From NCBI GenBank assembly GCA_023387335.1, contig JAEWIF010000048.1, forward strand, positions 1 through 64,000: a DNA stretch of 64,000 bases, in the 5' to 3' direction. A model generated the notes under the pieces. It searched no databases. It was not told the DNA's origin and was given only the letters and a program-made list of their open reading frames with translations. Origin of the DNA: Pseudomonadota bacterium (lineage in GTDB: Bacteria > Pseudomonadota > Gammaproteobacteria > Burkholderiales > Burkholderiaceae_C). Made by a program: the position numbers and the translations under genes. Position 1 is the first letter of the stretch. Each line of letters opens with the position of its first letter. Below are positions 27,650-35,759 of this stretch, piece by piece.

Positions 27650-27676
27650 GGGAGGACGGGAAGGAGAGTCCTGGAA

Positions 27677-28732
27677 ATGCAACCGGCGGTACCGCAAGCC
27701 AAGCTCAAGTACTTGACACGTGTCCTGCACACGATGGTCGCATTTGCGGTCCTGGCCGCGTTCGCACCCGCGCCGGCCGACGCCGGTGAACGCACCTCCG
27801 TCTCCAAGAAACAGCGCTCGGCGCAGTCCAAGCGCGTCACCAAGACCTTCGTCGCGAAGAAGCGCCGCTCGGTCGTCATCGCGCAGGAGCCGCGGCCCTC
27901 GTACGGCAAGCTGGCCGGCCTGCATGCCACCGACGACGAACTGGACCTGAAGTCCAGCGTGGCCCTGGTGATCGACCAGGACACCCGCGAAGTCCTGTTC
28001 TCCAAGAACGAGCAGGCCGTGCTGCCGATCGCTTCGCTCACCAAGCTGATGACCGCCATGGTGATCAGCGAGGCCCACCTGCCGATGGACGAGATGATCA
28101 CCATCGCGCAGGACGACGTGGACACCGAGAAGGGCAGCAGCTCGCGCCTGCGGGTGGGCACCCAGATGACCCGGGCCGAGGCCCTGCACCTGGCGCTGAT
28201 GTCCAGCGAGAACCGCGCCGCGCACGCCCTGGGCCGCACCTATCCCGGCGGCCTGCAGGTGTTCGTCGCCGCGATGAACGCCAAGGCCAAGGTGCTGGGC
28301 ATGAAGGACACGCAGTACGTGGAGCCCACGGGCCTGTCGTTCCGCAACCAGTCCAGCGCCCAGGACCTCGCCACCCTGGTGGGCGCCGCCTACCACGACC
28401 CGATGCTGCGCGAGTACTCCACCTCGCAGGGCTACGAGCTGGCGATGGGCAAGCGCACGCTGCACTACAACAACACCAACCGCCTGGTGAAGAACCCGAA
28501 CTGGGAGATCGGCCTGCAGAAGACCGGCTACATCTCCGAGGCGGGCCAGTGCCTGGTGATGCAGGCCAGGGTGGCCGGCCGCAAGCTGATCATGGTGTTC
28601 CTCGACTCGGCCGGAAAGCTCAGCCGCCTGGGCGACGCCGAGCGCGTACGGCGCTGGGTCGAGACCAATGCGCCGACCGCGACGACGCCGGAACCGGCGA
28701 CGATCAGCCCGCTGCGCCAGGTCAGCGGCTGA
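27677..28732 (+). CDS. pbpG: D-alanyl-D-alanine endopeptidase, PBP7/8-like (peptidase S11)
   Basis: A 351-residue serine peptidase that cuts D-Ala cross-links in peptidoglycan. A signal peptide lies at about residues 15-36 (hydrophobic TMVAFAVLAAFAPAPADA). A strongly basic linker rich in Lys/Arg/Ser follows (about 37-70). The S11 catalytic motifs are present: SLTK (SxxK, nucleophilic Ser, about residue 117), SSEN (SxN) and QKTGYIS (KTG). A GGAG site precedes the ATG at 27677. Low-molecular-weight PBPs of this kind act in the periplasm. It is convergent with an iclR gene. Confidence 0.92.
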   Translation: MQPAVPQAKLKYLTRVLHTMVAFAVLAAFAPAPADAGERTSVSKKQRSAQSKRVTKTFVAKKRRSVVIAQEPRPSYGKLAGLHATDDELDLKSSVALVIDQDTREVLFSKNEQAVLPIASLTKLMTAMVISEAHLPMDEMITIAQDDVDTEKGSSSRLRVGTQMTRAEALHLALMSSENRAAHALGRTYPGGLQVFVAAMNAKAKVLGMKDTQYVEPTGLSFRNQSSAQDLATLVGAAYHDPMLREYSTSQGYELAMGKRTLHYNNTNRLVKNPNWEIGLQKTGYISEAGQCLVMQARVAGRKLIMVFLDSAGKLSRLGDAERVRRWVETNAPTATTPEPATISPLRQVSG

Positions 28733-28763
28733 TGATCGGCGGCGCGCTCGCCGCACCAGCGAA

Positions 28764-28785
28764 AACGGCGCCCTCGGGCGCCGTT
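28764..28785. terminator. Bidirectional terminator between pbpG and the IclR gene
   Basis: Perfect stem AACGGCGCCC / GGGCGCCGTT with a two-base apex (28764-28773 and 28776-28785), flanked by AAA on the left and, four bases on, by ATTTT on the right. The outer GCGAAAA/TTTTCGC bases are also complementary. It sits 31 bases after the pbpG stop and 19 bases from the end of the convergent regulator. Confidence 0.75.
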
Positions 28786-28804
28786 CGCATTTTCGCGACG
28801 GGTC

Positions 28805-29602
28805 TTACGCCACCGCGCGCTGCTGCGGCGGCTTGTAGCCGAGCGCGGAGGAGATCTCGCTGGCCGTCGCCTGCAGCTTGGTGAGCCAGCCCTCGTCCAG
28901 CCGGTCCGCGGGCGCGGAGATCGACAGCCCCGCCACCAGCCTGCTCTGGTCGTCGTAGATGCCGGCGGCCATGCAGCGCACGCCCAGCTCCAGTTCCTCG
29001 TTGTCGCGGGCGATGCCGTACTGGCGCGCCTTGGCCAGTTCGCGCTCGAGCACCGGCAGCTGAGTGATGCTGTTGCGCGTGTGGCCGGCCAGGCCGGTGC
29101 GGGTGGCGTAGGCGCGCACGCGCTGCGCCTCGTCGGCCGCCAGGAACAGCTTGCCGGTGGAGGTCAGGTGAAGCGGCGCGCGGCCGCCGATGGCGCGCAC
29201 CACCTGCATGCCCGAGCGCTCGCTGTAGGCGCGCTCCACGTAGATGATCTCGTCGCCCTGGCGCACCGACAGGTTCACCGGTTGCTGGATCAGCTTGTGC
29301 AGCTCCCGCATCGGAGCCAGCGCCGCATCGCGCACGTTCAGCCGCCCCTTCACCAAGTTGCCCAGTTCCAGCAGGCGCATGCCCAGCCGGTAGCTGCCGG
29401 CCTCGGGCCGGTCGACGAAGCGGCCGACCGCCAGGTCGTTGAGGATGCGATGGGTGGTGGAAGGATGCAGCCCGGTCTTCTCGCTGATCTCCTTGAGCGA
29501 CACCGCTTCCTCTCGCGAGGCCAGCACGTCGATCAGCGCGAACATGCGCTCGATGACCTGGATGGTGGGGGTGGCCGCTGGGCCGTTGTCGGACTTTCTC
29601 AT
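28805..29602 (-). CDS. IclR-family transcriptional regulator
   Basis: A 265-residue regulator. The N-terminal winged helix-turn-helix (about 13-75: ERMFALIDVLASREEAVSLKEISEKTGLHPSTTHRILNDL) is followed by an effector-binding domain (about 90-255) with the family pattern GGRAPLHLTSTGKLFLA and RCMAAGIYDDQSRLVAGLSISAPADRL. Effectors of the family are usually small aromatic or aliphatic acids. No adjacent target operon is evident; neighbours are pbpG (convergent) and bpt (same strand, 44 bases downstream of nothing shared). Its regulon cannot be deduced from the window. Confidence 0.9.
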   Translation of the reverse strand: MRKSDNGPAATPTIQVIERMFALIDVLASREEAVSLKEISEKTGLHPSTTHRILNDLAVGRFVDRPEAGSYRLGMRLLELGNLVKGRLNVRDAALAPMRELHKLIQQPVNLSVRQGDEIIYVERAYSERSGMQVVRAIGGRAPLHLTSTGKLFLAADEAQRVRAYATRTGLAGHTRNSITQLPVLERELAKARQYGIARDNEELELGVRCMAAGIYDDQSRLVAGLSISAPADRLDEGWLTKLQATASEISSALGYKPPQQRAVA

Positions 29603-29646
29603 CGGGGAACCGCCTCAGAGGATTCCCGCGATTTTACCTAGTGAAA

Positions 29647-30396
29647 TCAGGCGGCGAGGGGATCGCTGTCGGTCCAGACGCCCTCGTGCAACACCTGGTG
29701 CGGGCGGAAGCGCGCCTTGTAGCTCATCTTGGGGCTCTCGGCGATCCAGTATCCGAGGTAGACGTGCGGCAGCTTCAGCTTGCGGGCCTGGTCGATCTGC
29801 CAGAGCACGCTGTAGGTGCCGAAGCTGGCCGACGAATCCGGTTCGTAGAAGGTGTAGACCGCCGACAGCCCGTCGCCCAGCACGTCGAGGATGGACACCA
29901 TGCGCAGCGCGCCCGGCGAGCCGTCGGGCAGCGTGTCGCGGAACTCCACCAGCCGCGAGTTCACCCGGCTTTGCAGCAGGAACTGGGTGTACTGGTCGAT
30001 GCTGTCGTGGTCCATGCCGCCGCCGGCATGGCGGCCGCTCTGGTAGCGCAGGTACAGCTGGTAGTGCTCCGGCACGAAGCACAGCTTGAGCACGCGCGCC
30101 TGCAGGTTGGCGTGGCGCGCCCATGCGCGGCGCTGGCTGCGGTCCGGCTCGAAGCGGTCGGCCAGCACGCGCAGCGGCACGCACGCGCGGCAGCCGTCGC
30201 AATAGGGCCGGTAGGTGAACATGCCGCTGCGGCGGAAGCCGCTGGTCACCAGGTCGGAATAGGCGTCGTTGTGGATCAGGTGGCTCGGGGTGGCCACCTG
30301 CGATCGGGCCTGCTTGCCCGGCAGGTAGCTGCACGGGTACGGCGCGGTCGCGTAGAACTGCAGTGTCTGGAGCGGAAGGTCCTTGAGGTGCGTCAC
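29647..30396 (-). CDS. bpt: Aspartate/glutamate leucyltransferase Bpt
   Basis: A 249-residue aminoacyl-tRNA-protein transferase that adds leucine from Leu-tRNA to proteins starting with Asp or Glu, marking them for ClpS/ClpAP degradation. The N-terminal ATE1-type cysteine motif is present: CSYLPGK and YRPYCDGCRACVPLRV. The C-terminal domain contains FGTYSVLWQIDQARKLKLPHVYLGYWI and KMSYKARF. The start is GTG 30396, overlapping the aat stop as GTGA; any longer start would run into aat. The aat-bpt pairing is typical for proteobacteria. Confidence 0.94.
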   Translation of the reverse strand: MTHLKDLPLQTLQFYATAPYPCSYLPGKQARSQVATPSHLIHNDAYSDLVTSGFRRSGMFTYRPYCDGCRACVPLRVLADRFEPDRSQRRAWARHANLQARVLKLCFVPEHYQLYLRYQSGRHAGGGMDHDSIDQYTQFLLQSRVNSRLVEFRDTLPDGSPGALRMVSILDVLGDGLSAVYTFYEPDSSASFGTYSVLWQIDQARKLKLPHVYLGYWIAESPKMSYKARFRPHQVLHEGVWTDSDPLAA

Positions 30397-31139
30397 GCGG
30401 CGGGCTTCGGCGACAGGAGTTCGCTCCAGTATACGGGCTCGAATTTCCACGCGGGCCCGCGTTGCCGGATGCGGCGTGCGACGGCCGCCACGAATTCCTG
30501 GCGATCGATCTCGCGCGCGCCCAGCGACGCCAGGTGCTGCGTGTTCTGCTGGCAATCGATCGCCGCGATCCCGTACCGCCGGCAGAACGCCACCAGCGCC
30601 GCCAGCGCGATCTTGGATGCGTCGGGCACGCGCGTGAACATCGACTCGCCGAACACCGCCTGGCCGACGCCGACGCAGTACAGCCCGCCGGCCAGCTTGC
30701 CGTCGATCCAGGTCTCCACGCTGTGGGCGTACCCGGCCGCGTGGAACTCTTCGTAGGCCTGCACCATCTGCGGAACGATCCAGGTGCCCGACTGGCCTTC
30801 GCGCGGGCTGGCCGAGCAGGCCCGGATCACCTGGCCGAAAGCCGTGTCGAACCGCACCTCGCAGCGCGGGTCGGCCACGAACTTCTGCAGCGTCTTGCGC
30901 AGCGAGCGGTGCAGCCGGAACTCATCGGTGAACAGCACCATGCGCGGGTCGGTGCTCCACCACAGGATGGGCTGGCCTTCGCTGAACCAGGGAAAGATGC
31001 CGCCCGCATAGGCGCGCTTGAGCGTGGCCACGTCGAGCGAGCCGCCGGCGGCCAGCAGGCCGGGCGCGGGCTGGTCGCCGTCCCAGGCCTCGCTGGCATC
31101 GGGGAAGGGGTCGCCGGGATCCAGCCAGGGAAGCTTCAT
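30393..31139 (-). CDS. aat: Leucyl/phenylalanyl-tRNA-protein transferase Aat
   Basis: A 248-residue GNAT-fold transferase that adds Leu or Phe to proteins with N-terminal Lys or Arg, the first N-degron step in bacteria. Family stretches seen are PAPGLLAAGGSL, YAGGIFPWFSEGQPILWWSTDPRMVL, THRS-like LHRSLRKTL, SGTWI, GLYCVGVGQAVFGESMF and IDCQQNTQHLASLGA. Start 31139 (MKLPWLDPGDPFPD) is the family's usual N-terminus; the open frame continues far upstream but that part is a shadow of the enolase-superfamily gene. First gene of aat-bpt. Confidence 0.95.
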   Translation of the reverse strand: MKLPWLDPGDPFPDASEAWDGDQPAPGLLAAGGSLDVATLKRAYAGGIFPWFSEGQPILWWSTDPRMVLFTDEFRLHRSLRKTLQKFVADPRCEVRFDTAFGQVIRACSASPREGQSGTWIVPQMVQAYEEFHAAGYAHSVETWIDGKLAGGLYCVGVGQAVFGESMFTRVPDASKIALAALVAFCRRYGIAAIDCQQNTQHLASLGAREIDRQEFVAAVARRIRQRGPAWKFEPVYWSELLSPKPAA

Positions 31140-31222
31140 GCGCAATGGAAAAAGGCCAGCGGCGACTGCCGCAGGTCTGCATTGTGGAGTCTTCGCGATG
31201 CGCGCTCCAGCGAAGTGGCGAA

Positions 31223-32371
31223 TCAGCGTGCGAGCGAGCGGGCCAGCGCCTCCACGTCGGGAAGGTGGCCGATGCCCGGCGCATCGCCCAGCCGGCAGCG
31301 GCCTTCGACCGGCGCGCTGAACACCGGCGCGAGCTCGGTGCGCAGCGGGTTGGGGTTGGCGTCGACTTCGAGCATCCCTTCGCCGCCCTGCGCCGCCAGC
31401 ATGTGGGCCGACGCCAGCAGGCCGATGCCACCGCCGAGGTAGTGCGGGCAGTAGCGCAGCCCGGCCGCGCGGGCCCACTCCACCACCGGCCAGCAGCCGG
31501 AGATGCCGCCCCACTTGGCGAGGTCGGGCTGCAGCACGCGCAGCGCGCCGCTGGCGACGGCCAGCGCGAAGGATTCCGGGCCCATCACGTTCTCGCCGGC
31601 GGCCAGCGGCACCGAGCAGGCGGCCGCGAGCTGCTGCCATTCGCTCCAGGGACGGTCGCAGCGCAGCGGCTCCTCCAGCCAGCCCAGGCCGAAGCGCGCC
31701 AGCAGCGGCGCCATGCGCAGCGCCTGCGCCAGGTCCCAGGCCTGGTTGACGTCGGCCATCAGCGGCGCGTCGTCGCCGAGCAGCTGCCGCAGGGTGGTGA
31801 GGTTGCCGACGTCGCGGTCCTGGCCGAAGCCGATCTTGAGCTTGAAGGTGCGGTAGCCCTCGTCGCGGCGCTGCTCGACCACGCGCTCGGGCGCCGTGGG
31901 GTTCAGGCCGCTGGCGTAGACCTCGACCTCGTCGCTGCCGCCGCCGAGGTAGCGCCAGAGCGGCAGCCCGGCGCGGCGCGCGCACAGGTCCCACAGCGCA
32001 AGGTCCAAACCCGCTATGCATTGCGCGAATGGGCCGGGCTCGCCGGACTGCAGCGCCAGCACCGCGGTGCGTCGAGTCAGGTGCTCGAAGGCCTGCTTCG
32101 GATCGGCGAACGCCTGCGCGGTGAGCAGCGGCGCGAGCACCGTGTCGACCAGGCGCGCGCGGTGCTCGGCCCCGCAGGAAGGGAAGTTGCACCACACCTC
32201 GCCCCAGCCCTGCGTGCCGTCGGCGTCCTCGACGCGGACGAACAGCGCGGGACGGTCATGCATGATGCCGAACGAGGTCTGCACCGGCGTCTCGATCGGG
32301 CTGCGCAGCACGAAGGCCTGCACGCGGACGGGCTTCACGGGCGAAGAGGGGAGAGGGCGCGAGGCCGTCAT
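31223..32371 (-). CDS. Enolase-superfamily enzyme (mandelate racemase / muconate lactonizing type)
   Basis: A 382-residue alpha-proton-abstracting enzyme with an N-terminal capping domain (about 1-130) and a barrel. The KxK motif FKLKIGFG (first Lys the likely base), the metal ligands ADVNQAW (Asp), WLEEPL (Glu) and LAAGENV (Glu), and a later PHYLGGGIGLLAS segment are visible. This places it in the MR/MLE group; the specific reaction (dehydratase, racemase or cycloisomerase) cannot be told. Its ATG overlaps the GntR stop (ATGA), so it is co-transcribed with that regulator, and it is likely part of the catabolic block with the divergent ABC transporter and GMC enzyme. Confidence 0.87.
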   Translation of the reverse strand: MTASRPLPSSPVKPVRVQAFVLRSPIETPVQTSFGIMHDRPALFVRVEDADGTQGWGEVWCNFPSCGAEHRARLVDTVLAPLLTAQAFADPKQAFEHLTRRTAVLALQSGEPGPFAQCIAGLDLALWDLCARRAGLPLWRYLGGGSDEVEVYASGLNPTAPERVVEQRRDEGYRTFKLKIGFGQDRDVGNLTTLRQLLGDDAPLMADVNQAWDLAQALRMAPLLARFGLGWLEEPLRCDRPWSEWQQLAAACSVPLAAGENVMGPESFALAVASGALRVLQPDLAKWGGISGCWPVVEWARAAGLRYCPHYLGGGIGLLASAHMLAAQGGEGMLEVDANPNPLRTELAPVFSAPVEGRCRLGDAPGIGHLPDVEALARSLAR

Positions 32372-33123
32372 GGCTTGAGGTCCATTTCGAGGCGGATGGC
32401 GTCACCGCGGTAGGTGACGTCCGCGAGGTAGATCACGGTGCCCGCGCGGTCCTTGAAGATGCGGCGCACCTCGGCCACCGGCGCGTTGACGGCGATCTCC
32501 AGGTGGTGCGCGACTTCCAGGTCAGCGGTGGCGATGGTGAGCACCTGGTGCGCGGTGTGGATGTGCACCGTGGGCATGGAGGTGAGCAGCGGGATCACCG
32601 TGCTGGCGCGGAACTTCGCCGGCGCCTGCCGGAAGATGCGCTCGTCCAGGTAGATGTCGATCACGCAGTACGGCCGGCCGTCGCGCAGGTGCACGCGGCG
32701 CATGTAGCTGTAGCGCTCGGCCGGCGCCCCCTCGGACAGCGACAGCGGCGGCGGCGTCACCGACTCTTCGATGTTGACGATGCGCGGCTGCGTGTCCTCG
32801 TACACGCGCGACAGCTCCTCGAGCGTGGTGACCACGTTGATGATGCGCTTCTTCTCCGGCTCGCCGGTGACGAAGGTGCCGCGGCCGCGCTGGGGCGACA
32901 GCAGCGCGTCGCGGGCCAGCAGGTCGATGGCCTGGCGCACGGTGACGCGGGCGACGCCGAACTCCTCCATCAGCGCCTCCAGCGAGGGCAGGCGGTGCCC
33001 CTGGGGCCATTGGCCGCGCTCGATCCGGGCCCGCATCAGGTCGGCCAGCTGCAGGTACATGGGCACCGGGCTGTCCTGGAAGCGCGGGGTCAGGGATAAC
33101 GGGGATGTTGCGCGCACCGTCAA
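32368..33123 (-). CDS. GntR-family regulator, HutC/UTRA type
   Basis: A 251-residue regulator: winged HTH (about 20-90: PSLEALMEEFGVARVTVRQAIDLLARDALLSPQRGRGTFV) and a UTRA ligand domain (about 105-245: YSYMRRVHLRDGRPYCVIDIYLDERIF). The start is uncertain: TTG 33123, or GTG 33117, which removes two residues; neither has a ribosome site. It is followed by, and overlaps, the enolase-superfamily gene and faces the ABC permease gene across only 17 bases that hold two overlapping palindromes. Repression of both directions is the likely role. Confidence 0.88.
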   Translation of the reverse strand: MTVRATSPLSLTPRFQDSPVPMYLQLADLMRARIERGQWPQGHRLPSLEALMEEFGVARVTVRQAIDLLARDALLSPQRGRGTFVTGEPEKKRIINVVTTLEELSRVYEDTQPRIVNIEESVTPPPLSLSEGAPAERYSYMRRVHLRDGRPYCVIDIYLDERIFRQAPAKFRASTVIPLLTSMPTVHIHTAHQVLTIATADLEVAHHLEIAVNAPVAEVRRIFKDRAGTVIYLADVTYRGDAIRLEMDLKP

Positions 33124-33139
33124 ATAGTACTATCGATAG
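33124..33139. promoter_or_regulatory. Overlapping palindromes, candidate GntR operator
   Basis: ATAGTACTAT (33124-33133) and CTATCGATAG (33130-33139) are two perfect 10-bp palindromes sharing four bases. They fill the gap between the GntR start and the permease ATG at 33141. The first has the GT..AC core seen in many GntR/HutC sites. A repressor here would block the ribosome site or early transcription of both genes. Confidence 0.55.
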
Positions 33140-33140
33140 G

Positions 33141-33896
33141 ATGTTAGGTAAACATGTGCTCTGGCTGCTGGCGCCGTGGCTGCTGATCCTGGCGCTCTGG
33201 TACGCCATCCGCGCCAGCGGCTTCATCAATCCCGCGCTGGTGCCCGCGCCGCACCAGGTCGCCGCCAAGTTCATGGAACTGTCGCAGGGCCGCTTGTGGA
33301 TGGACGTGCTGATGTCCACCCAGCGCGTCTTCTTCGGCGTCGCGCTCGGCGTGCTGCTGGCGGTGCCGGTGGGGTTCTGCCTGGGGTGGTACCGGGGCGT
33401 GCGCCGGTTCATGGACCCGGTCATCAACTTCTTCCGCGCGCTGCCGCCCATCGCGCTGATCCCGCTGGTCATCGTGTACTTCGGCATCGGCGAGTCGGCC
33501 AAGATCGCGATCCTGTTCTACGCCTCGTTCTTCGCCGGCGTGATCGTGATGTACGAGGGCATCGCGCAGATCAGCCCCATCTTCATCAAGGTGGCGCGCA
33601 CGCTGGGCGCCAGCGACACCGAGATCTTCCGCAAGGTGATCGTGCCGCTGACGGTGCCGCACATCCTCACCGCCGTGCGCGTGGCACTGGGCGTCGCCTG
33701 GGCCACGCTGGTGGCCTCGGAGCTGATCGCCGCGCAGCAGGGCCTGGGCGCGCTGATCCAGAACGCTTCCTCCTTCTTCCAGCTGGACATCATCTACGTG
33801 GGCATCATCTGCATCGGCCTGATCGCCCTGGTGATGGACCTGCTGCTGCGCCTGGCCACGCGCCGGCTGGTGGCCTGGCAGGACCGCATCGCATGA
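33141..33896 (+). CDS. ABC transporter permease, SsuC/TauC-like
   Basis: A 251-residue inner-membrane permease with six predicted helices and the binding-protein-dependent-transport loop EIFRKVIVPLTVPHILTAVRVALGVAWATLVASE (EAA motif, about 160-195) that contacts the ATPase. The pattern is that of nitrate/sulfonate/taurine uptake systems. ATG 33141 lies directly after the palindromes with only GATAGG before it. A start further upstream would read through the operator. First gene of a permease-ATPase-binding protein-GMC oxidoreductase run with ATGA overlaps. Confidence 0.9.
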   Translation: MLGKHVLWLLAPWLLILALWYAIRASGFINPALVPAPHQVAAKFMELSQGRLWMDVLMSTQRVFFGVALGVLLAVPVGFCLGWYRGVRRFMDPVINFFRALPPIALIPLVIVYFGIGESAKIAILFYASFFAGVIVMYEGIAQISPIFIKVARTLGASDTEIFRKVIVPLTVPHILTAVRVALGVAWATLVASELIAAQQGLGALIQNASSFFQLDIIYVGIICIGLIALVMDLLLRLATRRLVAWQDRIA

Positions 33897-34720
33897 AAAG
33901 CGCTCCCCAGGCTTCCGTGCCGCGCATCCGCTTCGAGGACGTGACGGTCGACTTCCCCACCGCGCAGGGCCCGATGCGCGTGCTCGACGGCGTCAGCTTC
34001 GACATCGCCAGCGGCGAGTTCGTCTCGGTCATCGGTCCCTCGGGCTGCGGCAAGACCACGATGATGAACATCCTGGGCGGCTTCGTGCAGCCCACCCAGG
34101 GCCGCGTGCTGCTGGACGGCCGGCCGGTACCCGGCCCCGGCCCGGACCGCGGCGTCATCTTCCAGGAGTACGGCGTGTTCCCCTGGCTCACGGTGCGGCA
34201 GAACATCGAGTTCGGCCTGCGCCTGAAGGCCAGCAAGGCCGACGCGCGCACGCGCGCCGAGACCACCGGGCGCTACATGCGCCTGATGGGCCTGTCCGAT
34301 TTCGCCGACCATTTCCCCAAGCACATCTCCGGCGGCATGCGCCAGCGACTGGCGATCGCGCGCGCCTATGCGGTGCGGCCGCAGTTCCTGCTGATGGACG
34401 AGCCCTTCGGTGCGCTGGACGCGCAGACCCGCTCGGCCATGCAGGACCTGCTGCTCGAGGTGCTGCAGACCGAGGGCAAGACGGTGATGCTGATCACCCA
34501 CTCGGTCGAGGAGGCGATCTACCTCTCGTCGCGCATCGTGGTGGTCACGGCCCGCCCGGCGCGCATCCGCACCATCATCGACGTCCCCTTCGGCTATCCG
34601 CGAGCCGAGAAGGTGCACGAGGATCCCCGTTTCGGCGAGCTGCGCGCGCAGATCCGCGAGCTCGTGATGCAGGAGTACGCCGCGCAGGCGCGGCAGCAGG
34701 CGGTCCGGTTGTCGGACTGA
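33893..34720 (+). CDS. ABC transporter ATPase, SsuB/TauB-like
   Basis: A 275-residue ATP-binding subunit. Walker A is GPSGCGKTT (about residues 50-58), the Q-loop is FQEYGVFPW, the signature is ISGGMRQRLAIARA, Walker B is FLLMDEPFGALD and the switch is THSVEEAI. Start ATG 33893 overlaps the permease stop. The C-terminus DPRFGELRAQIRELV is characteristic of nitrate/sulfonate/taurine-type ATPases. It powers the transporter formed with the adjacent permease and binding protein. Confidence 0.93.
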   Translation: MKSAPQASVPRIRFEDVTVDFPTAQGPMRVLDGVSFDIASGEFVSVIGPSGCGKTTMMNILGGFVQPTQGRVLLDGRPVPGPGPDRGVIFQEYGVFPWLTVRQNIEFGLRLKASKADARTRAETTGRYMRLMGLSDFADHFPKHISGGMRQRLAIARAYAVRPQFLLMDEPFGALDAQTRSAMQDLLLEVLQTEGKTVMLITHSVEEAIYLSSRIVVVTARPARIRTIIDVPFGYPRAEKVHEDPRFGELRAQIRELVMQEYAAQARQQAVRLSD

Positions 34721-34763
34721 ACACCAAAAGAGCGTTTTCCCGTTCCACCACCAGGAGACATCC

Positions 34764-35759
34764 ATGGCCATCCAACGCAGGCAACTCATTCGCGCGGCCG
34801 CCGCCGCCACCGCGGCCGCGGCCGCATTCCCGGCGTTCGCGCAGGCGCGAGCCAAGGTCAAGGTCGGCTACCTGCACACGCCGGCGGTGGACGGCCACAT
34901 CTGGATCGGCCAGCAGAACGGCAGCTTCGCCAAGCACGGCCTCGACCTGGAGCTGGTGCAGTTCACCACCGGCCTGGAACTGTTCCAAGCCATGATCGGC
35001 GGCAGCCTGGACATGCTGGCCACCGGCGCCGTGCTCTCGAACTTCCCGGCGCGCGGGCAGGGCAAGGTGTTCCTGATGAACAACATCGAGTACGCCACCG
35101 CCCAGCTGTGGGTGCGCGAGGACATCAAGTCGCTGGCCGACCTCAAGGGCAAGCAGATCTCCACCACCACCGGCACCACGGCGCACGTGTTCCTGGACCG
35201 CGCGCTGCGTTCGGCCAACGTCGATCCGGTGAAGGACGTGCAGCTGGTCAACCAGCGCATGACCGAGGCGGTGACGTCCTTCATCTCCGGAGCGGTGCCC
35301 GCGGTGGCCCTGTGGGTCCCGTTCGACACCACCGTCAAGCAGAAGATGCCCAACGCGCGCAAGCTGTCCGACGCGTCGGCCTTCTTCCCGCAAGCGGCCA
35401 TCATGGGCGGCTGGGCGGCCCGCAACGACTACTACGAGAAGAACCGCGCGAACATCGGCAAGCTGATCGCCGGCTGGGCCGAGGCCAACGACCTCATCAC
35501 CTCCAAGCCCGATGCCGCCGCCGAGATCCTGCAGAAGTCGCAGTACAAGGAAGTGGCGCTGCCGGACTTCAAGGAGCAGTTCAAGGCGTCCAAGTACTAC
35601 ACCAACGCCGAGTGGCGCACCCGCTACCAGGACGGCACGGTCACCAAGTGGCTGCAGCAGGTGACGGACTTCTTCGTCTCCAACGCCAACATCCAGGGCG
35701 CGCTCAAGGCCGACCAGTACTTCGATCCCAAGCCCTTCCTGGAGTCCATCAAGGCATGA
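34764..35759 (+). CDS. ABC transporter periplasmic binding protein, NMT1/SsuA-like
   Basis: A 331-residue solute-binding protein. The N-terminus MAIQRRQLIRAAAAATAAAA has a twin-Arg-like RR plus hydrophobic run and ends in AFAQA, a likely signal-peptidase site (about residue 29). The mature part follows the NMT1/SsuA fold: VKVGYLHTPAVDGHIWIGQQNG, GLDLELVQFTTGLELFQAMIGGSLDML. The ligand is unknown; family members bind sulfonates, nitrate, taurine, thiamin precursors or aromatic acids. A GGAG site precedes the ATG. Its stop overlaps the GMC oxidoreductase start. Confidence 0.9.
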   Translation: MAIQRRQLIRAAAAATAAAAAFPAFAQARAKVKVGYLHTPAVDGHIWIGQQNGSFAKHGLDLELVQFTTGLELFQAMIGGSLDMLATGAVLSNFPARGQGKVFLMNNIEYATAQLWVREDIKSLADLKGKQISTTTGTTAHVFLDRALRSANVDPVKDVQLVNQRMTEAVTSFISGAVPAVALWVPFDTTVKQKMPNARKLSDASAFFPQAAIMGGWAARNDYYEKNRANIGKLIAGWAEANDLITSKPDAAAEILQKSQYKEVALPDFKEQFKASKYYTNAEWRTRYQDGTVTKWLQQVTDFFVSNANIQGALKADQYFDPKPFLESIKA

